Made by a program: the position numbers and the translations under genes. This document shows positions 15,265 to 25,500 of a stretch of 56,045 nt of DNA, piece after piece (position 1 is the first letter of the stretch; each line of letters starts with the position of its first letter). The DNA comes from Bacteroidota bacterium (lineage in GTDB: Bacteria; Bacteroidota; Ignavibacteria; Kapaibacteriales; UBA961), in assembly GCA_018266765.1 (NCBI GenBank), contig JAFDZU010000014.1:29050-85094 (forward strand). Reading direction: 5' to 3'. The notes beneath the pieces are model-generated. The model was not told the DNA's origin. It worked only from the letters and a program-made list of their open reading frames with translations, and searched no databases.

Positions 15265-18200
15265 TTAGCGAATAACCGTAAGACCTGCATTTGTTGTTAC
15301 ATCACCTGCCACCATTTTCACAGTATATTGACCACTTGGTAATGTACTTGATGTAAATGGAACAGAATAAGTATCTGCATTTTTGTACTCTTGAACCAAC
15401 ATAGCTACTTCTATGCCAAGCATATTATAGACTTTAACGGTTACAAATCCATTTTGAGGAACAATATATTGAACTGTTGTATTACCGCTTGTAGGATTAG
15501 GAACTGTTTGTAACATTGAACCGGTAAGCGGAGTATCAGATTTGAGTAATTTAACAGCTTCAACATTTTTATTAGTAATAATAACTGTTGAATTTGTTTG
15601 ATTAATCGTACCTAATGATTTTCCGGTTACAATATCAATAACTTGATAAGACTCTTTCGGGCAATCAATTGAAATTGCAAGAGGATATTCTACACCTTGG
15701 AATCTAACAGTTGGGCTTGTTACATTTTCTGCATTTGCATTATTTGTAAATCTTGTATCAAACATTCCAAATGGAGGCACCGGAGGAAGTTCAAATGCAG
15801 TAACATCATTAACTTTTGACATATACAACTCGTTAGAATGCTGAGCATTATCACTTATTTTGAGCTTAGTACTATTATTGATAATCTCTTGTTTTTCATT
15901 ATCAATATCATCTGAATATTTAATACCTGTTGGAGCAGTCAATTTCAAATACCCATCATCAGTAACTTTTATCCAATATCCGAGACCCGGAACTATTTCA
16001 GAAGTTTCAAAATATCCACGATCTGTACGATATCCCCAAACACTCTTAATTGGCTTATTAGGAATTGAAGTATTATATGGATCAAAATCAATATCTTTTA
16101 CATTTACCGGAACACTTAAGCCACCGATTGTATTCCATCCCGGTGTTAAGCGTACAGGATTCATTGTACTATTAATTCTGTTAATCTTTGTACCTGCAAT
16201 CTTTGAATCTAAATACTGACCATATTTGATGAAGTATCCAACTCCAGCTGATAATACCGTTTCATTTTGATATGATTGTTGATAGAATCTAAATGGTTGA
16301 CCTCCAACTGCATTCGGATAGATAGATGTAGCTCTTAAATCTGATGGTAACACTGGTAAAGAAAGTAAATTCCAACCTTTATTAATAACAGGGAAAGCTA
16401 CTACTTTAGGTAATGTGTATTCAATCAAAAATGATGTAATACGTGCATCACGAATTGTAAATGATCTACCAGCAGGGGTTCTTGGATCTGATGTTGCATT
16501 TCTCATATCAACACTAAATATAGAACCATTCAATGTATCTCTCAAGAATAATTGTGCTCCATCAGGGAAATCTTGTGTATCCCAACTTATCACAATTGGA
16601 TAATTTTGAGCTCCATCTGCGTTAAATCTACAGAGGAAAATAATTGATGAATCAACTGAATTATCTCGAATATCTCTTGAATCTGAGCGAGTACCGATAG
16701 TACCTTCATTTTCAATTGGAATTTCGCTAAATCCGTATGGTGCAACTTCATTTCCACCAGCATCAACTACTTTTGGATTGAACCAACGTGCATAATACCC
16801 AGTTGGCGGTACTCTATAGTAATCTTCACCAAATAAGCTATCTACACCATCTGTTGCTCTGTGTCCTGAACCAAAAATTAAGTCATTTGATTCTCCACCA
16901 GTACCTTTAGAATTAGATACTGTCAGTCTAATTCCCCAATCTCTTCCTTGTCTTGGTGAGGTATATGGTTCTAAAGGATTACGTAAATAAATGAATGTTA
17001 CTTTAAGTTGTACAGGTGATATTAACGCTGAACCTGAAGTCAATGTAATATAACCAACATATACACCGGCATACTCTCCATTTTGTCTTAAAATATCTCC
17101 ATTACATATAACACGCATTGTAATTGCTTGTTGAGCTGAAGCAACATTGTTCCTTGCATCTTTCAAGTTTGGAGGAACAGGTCCATTTATACCATTATCT
17201 ATATATGTTACTTTTGCTTCTCTACTTTGTGTTGGTACAGGATTAAATCCATTTGGTAATGTTCTAAAAAACAACCAAGGAGCATTAGATTGGATTGTAA
17301 CATAGGTAAGTCTACTTCTTGCTGTACTATTTACAAGTTGGATGTCTCTAGTTCCATATCTACCTGTATTTAAACTTGAGTCAATAACAATTGGTCTCGT
17401 TAAGTTCCATGCTGAACCATCTGGTATATTTTCGTCTTGACGAACTTCATTATTTGTTCCTCCAATAACATCTCTAAATCCAATTGCAGGATTTTCACCT
17501 ACGTTTACCCAAACTAAACCTGACTTACTTGGATAATCTGGATAATCATCTGAATTAATGTTAATTCCAGCTAATCCTATTGTTGGATTTAAATCTCTTC
17601 TATATAATTTGTTACCGTAAGGATTATTTGCATCACCTTGAGAAACGTTTGGAAACGGATCGTCTTCTCCAATTTTTAACTCACCATAACGAAGTGAATC
17701 GTTTGTTATATACATAGGTGATTTCTCAGCACCACTGTAACGGGTTGGGTCTGATTGTAAAAGTTGCTTAGAAAGTGTTACTTTAAACTTGAGATAAAGT
17801 AACACTTGATATTGTCCATTTTCATCAGTTGTAGGAAGTCTTCTGTTAGATGTCCCTGTAACAAATACTCTACGTCCGTATTTTGTTTCAGCATCTGCAG
17901 CACCGGTTAAATAGATTCTATATCTATTCGGTGCAGGAATATCATTTATTACAAACTCAAAATTCTTTGCTAGAGCGGTAATATCTCCACCTAATGGATC
18001 TGTTATTTGTACACCGTTTTGCGCCATCACTCTTCCGTCATAGAACATCATGAATGAAAAGCTGTAAATCGGTTTTCCACCAAATCTTGGCTCTGTAATA
18101 GCTGAAGAGTCCCACCAAAGATTCTGCATAAAAACAGGAACTAAAATTTCCCGTTGTTTAACATCCGCAAATCCTAACCAAATACGACCATCAGAATAAA

Positions 18201-18360
18201 CCTGATTATTATATCCATTATTTGCCCCTAAAAGGGATAATTTTGGAATATCTGCTTTTTGAAGTGCTGACATTTGGGAATTTGGTATTACAAATGTAAA
18301 TACCCCCAATAGCATCATAAAAAGTATTTTACTGCGCAATTGTAAAAACTGCTTTTTCAT
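15265..18360 (-). CDS. Large T9SS-sorted secreted protein, 1031 aa
   Basis: Signal peptide at the start (KILFMMLLGVFTFVIPNSQ) and a T9SS type A sorting domain at the end (VPNPTSGNTTVQYIVPQNG through NAGLTVIR). The shared cluster module lies near the middle: GSGHRATDGVDSLFGEDYY and RVPPTGYYARW, then YPIVISWDTQDFPDG and GSIFSVDMRNA. A second partial copy, FELPPVPPFGMFDTRF, lies near residue 880. Between them is a segment with paired GWNLLSLPV / GWNTIGGLS strands and WGYRTDRGYFETSE..GLGYWIKV, a pattern often found in large secreted Bacteroidota proteins. A strong ribosome site (AAGGAG) precedes the start. No enzyme motif is visible; an adhesin or structural surface role is inferred. Confidence 0.88.
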   Translation of the reverse strand: MKKQFLQLRSKILFMMLLGVFTFVIPNSQMSALQKADIPKLSLLGANNGYNNQVYSDGRIWLGFADVKQREILVPVFMQNLWWDSSAITEPRFGGKPIYSFSFMMFYDGRVMAQNGVQITDPLGGDITALAKNFEFVINDIPAPNRYRIYLTGAADAETKYGRRVFVTGTSNRRLPTTDENGQYQVLLYLKFKVTLSKQLLQSDPTRYSGAEKSPMYITNDSLRYGELKIGEDDPFPNVSQGDANNPYGNKLYRRDLNPTIGLAGININSDDYPDYPSKSGLVWVNVGENPAIGFRDVIGGTNNEVRQDENIPDGSAWNLTRPIVIDSSLNTGRYGTRDIQLVNSTARSRLTYVTIQSNAPWLFFRTLPNGFNPVPTQSREAKVTYIDNGINGPVPPNLKDARNNVASAQQAITMRVICNGDILRQNGEYAGVYVGYITLTSGSALISPVQLKVTFIYLRNPLEPYTSPRQGRDWGIRLTVSNSKGTGGESNDLIFGSGHRATDGVDSLFGEDYYRVPPTGYYARWFNPKVVDAGGNEVAPYGFSEIPIENEGTIGTRSDSRDIRDNSVDSSIIFLCRFNADGAQNYPIVISWDTQDFPDGAQLFLRDTLNGSIFSVDMRNATSDPRTPAGRSFTIRDARITSFLIEYTLPKVVAFPVINKGWNLLSLPVLPSDLRATSIYPNAVGGQPFRFYQQSYQNETVLSAGVGYFIKYGQYLDSKIAGTKINRINSTMNPVRLTPGWNTIGGLSVPVNVKDIDFDPYNTSIPNKPIKSVWGYRTDRGYFETSEIVPGLGYWIKVTDDGYLKLTAPTGIKYSDDIDNEKQEIINNSTKLKISDNAQHSNELYMSKVNDVTAFELPPVPPFGMFDTRFTNNANAENVTSPTVRFQGVEYPLAISIDCPKESYQVIDIVTGKSLGTINQTNSTVIITNKNVEAVKLLKSDTPLTGSMLQTVPNPTSGNTTVQYIVPQNGFVTVKVYNMLGIEVAMLVQEYKNADTYSVPFTSSTLPSGQYTVKMVAGDVTTNAGLTVIR

Positions 18361-18388
18361 AACTCTCTCCTTTGAATTGTAAGAAGAT

Positions 18389-19612
18389 TTATTTAATAAA
18401 TTTAATATAATTTTTTTTATTTTCCGTTGTTGTAGTCACTTCAATAAAGTTGATTCCTTTTTTTAAAGCGAATTGTGGCATTTTTATTTTAAATGCAGGG
18501 AGTTCATCATTAAGCCATTTTAATTCATCTCCCAAATAGCTAAATATTCGTATTTTTTTTATTAAATCGTTAGATTTAATAATTAGAAAGTCATCATTTT
18601 CAACTAGTTGTACAACTTCTGATTTAGAAGTAATTTTAGATTCGTTTACTGATATAACTGTATCAGATTTAACGTTTGTAATTTCAACTTCGTCACCTAC
18701 CCAATTTTTTACACAATTACACTTATTTGTTTCAGTTATAATTGCTTTAATTTTAGTTTTAAAATTATCATCAACAGTTGACTTAATTTTAAGTATTATT
18801 GCTGGTAGATTTGTTTGATAATTTTTATTAAAATTAATTGTTGTTTTTAGTTTGTCTTCATAATTGAATACAGAATCCAATGTCACACCATTCTGAGCTG
18901 CTTTAATTGAAAGCATTTCTATACGTTTTGTTGTATCTTTTGAAAATTCAACTTTAGCAGAGTTTATTTTAGCATCAGATTTAAACAGATAGTTAACTGG
19001 TATTTCTTTTAAAGAATCATTTTTACCTAATTTAATAGAAGACTCTCCAAATTTAACTTCTAATATTCTATCATTAAAATTAGCAACTTCACCATAGATG
19101 TAATTTTCATGATCATAATCAATTACTTTTTTCGATCCAAAACTATAAAACACCGGTTCAAAATCAGTTATTCTTATCGATGCAACACCTTCACATTCTC
19201 CAATATATCTTCCACTTAAAACAACTAAAGGTAAATTTCCTTTAATAAACTTTGCATCATCCGGTAAATAAGCTGAAGCTCTAAATACTCCGGATTCTAG
19301 CAATCCAAAGTGAGTAAATCCCCCTCCGGAAACTATTTGTGATGTTAATGTACTGGCAGTTAATGCTTGTTCAATTATTACATTATCAGGGTCAAATTCA
19401 ATAATAAAATCATATCCTAATAAACTATCTTTAGCATAAATTTCGTTCGTTTGTATTTCAATTAAAATTCGTTTTTCACTTGCACAAACATCTACCTTTG
19501 TAGTTGCATTGATATTGACTTTAAGTGTGTCTTGTGAATATCCGTTCTGCATACCGCCATTAAATATAAATAATGACGGTAGCAGAAATAAGATTTTTTT
19601 AAGAAAACACAT
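18389..19612 (-). CDS. Secreted protein with cohesin-like N-terminal domain, 407 aa
   Basis: Signal peptide (KKILFLLPSLFIFNGGMQNG) then a beta-sandwich-like region with GYDFIIEFDPDNVIIEQAL and GNLPLVVLSGRYIGECEGVA, resembling cohesin-type domains, followed by a second similar section (PVNYLFKSDAKINSAKVEF). The C-terminus (KIRIFSYLGDELKWLNDELP, ending INFIEVTTTTENKKNYIKFIK minus its first residues) is a divergent T9SS-type sorting tail. It starts 7 bp after the stop of the upstream 945-aa gene and ends 28 bp before the next, so it is in the same operon. The cohesin call is tentative. Confidence 0.8.
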   Translation of the reverse strand: MCFLKKILFLLPSLFIFNGGMQNGYSQDTLKVNINATTKVDVCASEKRILIEIQTNEIYAKDSLLGYDFIIEFDPDNVIIEQALTASTLTSQIVSGGGFTHFGLLESGVFRASAYLPDDAKFIKGNLPLVVLSGRYIGECEGVASIRITDFEPVFYSFGSKKVIDYDHENYIYGEVANFNDRILEVKFGESSIKLGKNDSLKEIPVNYLFKSDAKINSAKVEFSKDTTKRIEMLSIKAAQNGVTLDSVFNYEDKLKTTINFNKNYQTNLPAIILKIKSTVDDNFKTKIKAIITETNKCNCVKNWVGDEVEITNVKSDTVISVNESKITSKSEVVQLVENDDFLIIKSNDLIKKIRIFSYLGDELKWLNDELPAFKIKMPQFALKKGINFIEVTTTTENKKNYIKFIK

Positions 19613-19619
19613 TGTAAAT

Positions 19620-22421
19620 TTATTTTACAATTGAAATCTTTTGAGTATTAACTTCGTTGTTACCAGTCACTCTAACATAATAGATTCCACTTGTTAATTC
19701 TTGACCCTTATCTGAATAACCATTCCATTCAAAATTCTTTATACCTTGTTCACAATTTCCTGCAAACAATGTCTTTACACTATTACCGATAACATCTACA
19801 ATATCAATTGTGTAATTCTCTGAGTTAGGTATTCTAATTTTAATGGTGGTCGAATTAGTAAATGGGTTAGGATAATTTGAAATATTTTGTCCAATTTCAT
19901 TATCATCTTGTGCCAATACTAATTTTTGTGCATTTACTTGTCTTTCATTAAACTCTATATTTGTAGTTTGTAGTTCTTTTTTTGTTGATTCAAATGTTAT
20001 ATATGCAATTGGTTCTTTCTCATTAAATTCACCATCTGCAGCAGCAACAACCTTATTTTCATTAAAATCTACATGAACAATGTTCATTTCTTTTTGAACT
20101 GGTTCTACATTAAGAACTTTTCCATCAATTGTAAATTCAACACTTAAATTATTCGTTTCACCATTAATATATAATGGTACTTTATATGTATTGCTTGATA
20201 ATTTTACGAAGTTATTGAATTGAATATTATTTGCTATTTTATTTGATATTGTAGCTTTACCATAAATTCCAAGAGTATCCCATATCCAAGGCAATGAAGG
20301 AATTCTACCAGATATATAATGTAATATATCTGAAGCATCTTGTGCATTTGCATGGTAATATATTAATCGTAATGGACCTGCATCAGGAGGTAATCCAGCT
20401 AAACTCTCAACTGAATCTCTTCTGATTCTTACCCCAAACGTATCAACATCAATACGTCTTTTCCATAATAGTGTATCTCTTAAATTATCTACAGTTCTTG
20501 AAGAATAATAATATCTACCATTATGATTAACATCTGCATGATAATTATTCCCTAATCGTAAAGTATCTCTTTTTAAACTATCAGGTAAAGATTTATCTTG
20601 AACCAACCAACGAAGAATTAATCGTGAATCGTTCACTGTTACAAATCTATTTTGTATCATATACGCATGTTTTCGTACACGTATTTGCGACAAATCTGCA
20701 TCTCCATCTCCCCATCCTGGGCTTGACGAACGTGGAATTGCTCTAAAGAATATTCGTCTTCCTTCACCATTATTTATTCCACTTGAAGGTCGCCAGTTTT
20801 GAGTGAGCTGTTCGCTTGTAAATGCTGTACTAATATTATCATACATCAATCCATTTATAAAATCGCTTTTAATTAAAAACAATCCACTTGCCGAACCTTT
20901 TAATCCTACCGAAGCATTTTTATATGATACAGTTGTTAAATTTGTAAGTGTATTTCCACCAACATCGCCATATGCAAATTCTATTCCACCCGCAAAATTA
21001 TCTGGGAATTTATCATCAACACCTTCATACAAAATTGCTTGGAAATTTCCAGTACTTGAAGGCAATGTTTGATCCATAATATTCAAGTTTTTCCATTGAA
21101 TAACTAATCTTCTTCTAGGATACGAACCCAAAACCACATACGATATTTCTGATCCTAAATATGTTCCATTTGAAGATGGAGTTGCAACTTCACCCGGCAA
21201 TCTTAAATAATGATCACCCCAAAAAGGTGCAATTACATTATTAGGATATGATGCACTATATAAGAACAAGCCATTAGCCTGATTATTAGCAATAGAGGAG
21301 AATACATCAGGATTTTGAAAAGTAGCAAATCCATTAACACATATCCAGACATTAGGTTGTTTAACTCCTTGATAATTAAAATCAAAGTTCAAAGAACTTA
21401 AATCTACTCTATAATAACCATCATTTCTATCTGTTCTAAAACCATTAACTGATGGAATAAATCTTGATTCAAACCAAGTAGGATTAATTGCAAGACTCCT
21501 TTGATAGCTTTCGAATCTAATCAAGGATGATACGGTTCCAGATGGAACCCAGCTAGAAGTTTGAGCGGTAGAAGAAGTTGATTGTGATAAATTATTGAAT
21601 GATAAACCATTAATAAACTCTCCATTTGCTCCTTTTAAACCGACAGATGCTCCATTATAATACGTAGGATCTACTGGTCCATTTCCACCAAAATTTCCAT
21701 ATGAAAAGTCAATATCTGATTGAGTGTTCAATTGTGGTTGTCCCGCGGCTACTGGTACTTGTCGTTCCCAAATTATTACTTGGAAATTAGCTAAACTTGT
21801 ATTATCAGATGGCAAACCTTTAATATTTACACTTAAATTTTTCCATTGAATAACAATTTTTCTTTTAGGAGCAACTCCATACATTTGCCATGACATTTCA
21901 GTCTCTTTCCCAACAACTGATGTTTGATATGCATGATTACCCCAATATGGAGCTATAATATTCGATGGCAATACATTTGTAAACATATCACCTGAATTAT
22001 TACCAACATAATTAGGTTGTGTGGCTGCTGTCGAAACTATTACAAACCCATTAACTGATACCCATAAATTACCAGTATTAGCCGGGTAAGTAGTTCCATT
22101 ATATTGCATTGTAAATGGCAATTGGATTGCATACATACCTGCATCTATAGCTGCTGGTGTAGTCGGAGCTGGATATATAATTCTACCTGCATCAGTATTT
22201 TCTGAATAAGGTATATTATTCACTAAAATCGGACCATTACCATTATATCGACTTGCAAATGTTAGAGGATTAGTACTATAATCTCTATACAATTTTCCTT
22301 CATTTATAACTGGCGCATCAAATTCATCATAAATTCTTTGCGCTTTAACTTCTTGTGTTGATAGCAATAGCGTAAAAGAGAATGCTGCTATCAACGCTAA
22401 AAATATACGTCTACGAAACAT
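19620..22421 (-). CDS. T9SS-sorted secreted protein with tandem duplication and dockerin-like motif
   Basis: The frame extends to a GTG at 22457, but ATG 22419-22421 has a GGGAG ribosome site and a clean signal peptide (MFRRRIFLALIAAFSFTLLL), giving 933 aa. Two tandem copies of a domain of about 200 residues occur: WVSVNGFVIV..NIIAPYWGNHA..KIVIQWKNL..FSYGNFGGN..NGASVGLKG, and WICVNGFATF..NVIAPFWGDHY..RLVIQWKNL..FAYGDVGGN..KNASVGLKG. Next comes a segment with the Ca-loop-like ADVNHNGRYY, resembling a dockerin repeat, then a possible cohesin-like strand set. The end is a T9SS type A tail (YPNPFTNSTTIKIRIP, ending NTQKISIVK). A surface structural role is inferred. Confidence 0.87.
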   Translation of the reverse strand: MFRRRIFLALIAAFSFTLLLSTQEVKAQRIYDEFDAPVINEGKLYRDYSTNPLTFASRYNGNGPILVNNIPYSENTDAGRIIYPAPTTPAAIDAGMYAIQLPFTMQYNGTTYPANTGNLWVSVNGFVIVSTAATQPNYVGNNSGDMFTNVLPSNIIAPYWGNHAYQTSVVGKETEMSWQMYGVAPKRKIVIQWKNLSVNIKGLPSDNTSLANFQVIIWERQVPVAAGQPQLNTQSDIDFSYGNFGGNGPVDPTYYNGASVGLKGANGEFINGLSFNNLSQSTSSTAQTSSWVPSGTVSSLIRFESYQRSLAINPTWFESRFIPSVNGFRTDRNDGYYRVDLSSLNFDFNYQGVKQPNVWICVNGFATFQNPDVFSSIANNQANGLFLYSASYPNNVIAPFWGDHYLRLPGEVATPSSNGTYLGSEISYVVLGSYPRRRLVIQWKNLNIMDQTLPSSTGNFQAILYEGVDDKFPDNFAGGIEFAYGDVGGNTLTNLTTVSYKNASVGLKGSASGLFLIKSDFINGLMYDNISTAFTSEQLTQNWRPSSGINNGEGRRIFFRAIPRSSSPGWGDGDADLSQIRVRKHAYMIQNRFVTVNDSRLILRWLVQDKSLPDSLKRDTLRLGNNYHADVNHNGRYYYSSRTVDNLRDTLLWKRRIDVDTFGVRIRRDSVESLAGLPPDAGPLRLIYYHANAQDASDILHYISGRIPSLPWIWDTLGIYGKATISNKIANNIQFNNFVKLSSNTYKVPLYINGETNNLSVEFTIDGKVLNVEPVQKEMNIVHVDFNENKVVAAADGEFNEKEPIAYITFESTKKELQTTNIEFNERQVNAQKLVLAQDDNEIGQNISNYPNPFTNSTTIKIRIPNSENYTIDIVDVIGNSVKTLFAGNCEQGIKNFEWNGYSDKGQELTSGIYYVRVTGNNEVNTQKISIVK

Positions 22422-22477
22422 AAAGACTCCCAATATTTTTTTAAATAAATTTTTCACGTTGTTAATTGTGATGAACA

Positions 22478-22502
22478 GTGGCTCTTTGCATTAAAGAGCC
22501 AC
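22478..22502 (-). terminator. Hairpin after the 2500-aa gene
   Basis: GTGGCTCTTT (22478-22487) pairs perfectly with AAAGAGCCAC (22493-22502) around a 5-nt loop, just past the stop codon of the giant gene. There is no T run on the minus strand after it, so it may act as an attenuator or an mRNA stabiliser. Confidence 0.5.
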
Positions 22503-22516
22503 TTTCATTCAATAGT

Positions 22517-25500
22517 TTATCTAACAAGCATCATTCTTTGAGCTGTGCTAAATGCACCTGATGTCATTTTTACAAAATATACACCAGTTGACATATTTAA
22601 CCCGGAATCATTTTTAGAATCCCAATTAATTTCTGCTTTTCCTGCATTATAATAACCATCTATTAAGGTCTTAACTTTATTACCCATTGCATCATAAACT
22701 TCTACTTTAACTTTTGAAGCAGTAGGAATATTTATGGTAATATTTGTCAATCCGGATGATGGATTTGGAGTACATTCACTTAATTCATAAGTTGTTGGCA
22801 TTCCTGTTTCAGGAGTATCAACACCACTAATAAAGTCATATACAATTATAAATCCATCAATATCATCTTTATTCACAGAAATCGTCGAAACACTACCTTG
22901 AGATGCATAATCTACAATTGTGGAAGAATGACCACCTACTCCGGTTTTCATATTATATCCAAAGAAATTACCATTAGATATATTATCTCTTATCCACCAC
23001 GATGCACCGCTTGGATTCTTTTTATTATCTGTTTTTGCAGGAACATCATCTCTATTCCAAGAGATCGTTACAGGATATGCTGCTGAAAGATTTCCAGTAA
23101 TATTTCCTGCTTGGAATCTAGCTTTGTAAGTAGCCGTATTAGCATCTTTAGGAACTGCTTGCGGGAATATATTTCTAATAATTCCATTTCTTAGCGCAAT
23201 CGTCCATCTTGCATCAAATACATCTCTTGGTGGAATTGGAGGTAATTCAAATTCACAATAATTAGAATCTAATCTACCTAACTCATCAGCTTTTTCACCA
23301 GTTGTCGCATTTTTTGCTGTTCCGAAATAAAGTACCTGGAATGCTCCTAAAGTTGTATTATTCGAAACTGTAACCGGAACTATAAAATCTGTCGGGTCAG
23401 ATATATTTAATTTATATTCCAAAACTCTTGTTACTTCACCATCGGTAATTTGTACTTTAATAGTCATTTTACCATCTTGAACTGCGTTAGCAGGGTATGT
23501 AAATGGACCATTAGAACGAATAATCACTTTATGTGTAGTATCAGTTTTTGTACCTCTTATCGTAGCTGGTTCAATAACTAAATTTGTACCTGATGGAGAA
23601 ATTATTGTTAAAGTAACTTCTTCTATAATTGGATCAAAATTAGACGTTGTATCCCACCAAGGTTTTTCTCTTAATAAATCTAAGTCTTGTGCAAACAAAG
23701 TATCAACATAAACATCTCCATCACCTATACATCTTACTATCGGTGCTGTTAGAAGTTTAGGAGCATGATTCAATGAATCAACTTCTAAAATTAATGTTTT
23801 TACATCTGTTAATCCACCAGCATCTGTTAACAGAACCGTCACTGTATCAGGATTACCTAACGCGCGTGAACGTGGAGCATCTTTAATACCAGGTGTTCCG
23901 TACAACAGTCCACTAATTGGATTGATTTTTAACCATTGTGGAGTCTTTTTAACTCTTCTAACATCCCAGAAACCTGCTTCTTTAAAGCACGGATCTTTTG
24001 CTATAAGCGTATCTGGATCAGTAGAATATAACAATCTAAAGGTTTGAGCTTGTCCAAAGTTTGGATCGAAATATGCGATTTTTCTAGGTCTGTTTAATAA
24101 ATCAACATTATAATCTGTTCCTTCTTTAGCTTTATTCAAATCCGTTGTTAAAATCTGAGGCGACACATTTACAAACACTCTTTTTGTTAAATAACTTATT
24201 CCACCATGACCATCGTTAACTACTAATGTAATTAATGTATCTGTGTTCAATCCACCATTAGCTTGGTCTGCAGGACTACCCGGCTTTAATAAGTTCAAAG
24301 CTTCAGCTCTTGGTATTCTTACATTAGCAACACCACGTCCAGTAAAATCAGATCCGAATTTATCCGGATATGCAAACACATGGTCAACAAGGTATACTGA
24401 TGTGTCCTTTACATATTCATTTTTAATTTTATCTAAAATTACATTCCCGTTATTGTCTAATTTATTATAGATATCTATTATAGTATCTCGTTTTATAACT
24501 TTAGATCCCGCATAATTTTTGATAAGATTTACATCTGTTACTATGCTATCAGTTTGGAATATATTAACATCTAAAGTATCTTTAAATCCATTTACGAGAA
24601 TTCTTACTTTAGTTGCATACATAGTATCTGTTCTACTTTCAATTGTAATATTAGCTTTATCTCCTAACAATACACTTTCTCTAAACATATATTGATCCAT
24701 CAACCAATTTGGTCTGATTTGATATAATTGATCAATTGCAGTATCACCGGGAGTTGTTCTCATTGACTTTGAAAGGAATGCATATGATGTTTTTCCATAT
24801 CTAAAATCCCAATTTTCGCGATTTGCGGCTACAGAATCTTCTTTTTCATCATCTGTATTAAAGTCAGCATAGAACCTTAATTTATCAGTAACACTTGCTA
24901 CTAATAATTGCTGAGTTCCTAATCTACAATTTGCACTTGGACGCTCAACTCTTGCAAACACTGGCAAACTATCCATTACAAACACCATAAATCTATAAAC
25001 TGATGAATCTGTAGATCCAAAGTTTAATGTATCTTGATTTAAATATCTTGCATTTATCGGTAGATTCAATGCTGTATCTGAATCATATTTTTGAGCATGG
25101 AAATATGACGGATATAAATATATGAATTTCGATAAAGTATCTGTTATAAATGCTTGAGATGGATAAGAACTATCAATCCGTTTTCCGGCTGAATCTGTAG
25201 CCAACCTTAATAAGATGTTCTTTAATGCATCAACATATCTTCCATTAGAAGAATAGTTTTTAACAACAACTTCCATCCACTCTCCTCCTGGCACTACATA
25301 TGGATTCGAAGGTTTACCTTTAAGTTCTACTACTCCTCTGCCACCATAATACGCTGGATTTAATGTTCTTGGGCTAGTTGCTTTATTTGGATTCGTTGTT
25401 GGCCAAATTGTATCTGCTTTAATCCAACGTCGTAACGCAGTTAATTTATTAGCAAATACATCTCTAATAGTATCACCATACTGACCAACATAGAGAGGGA

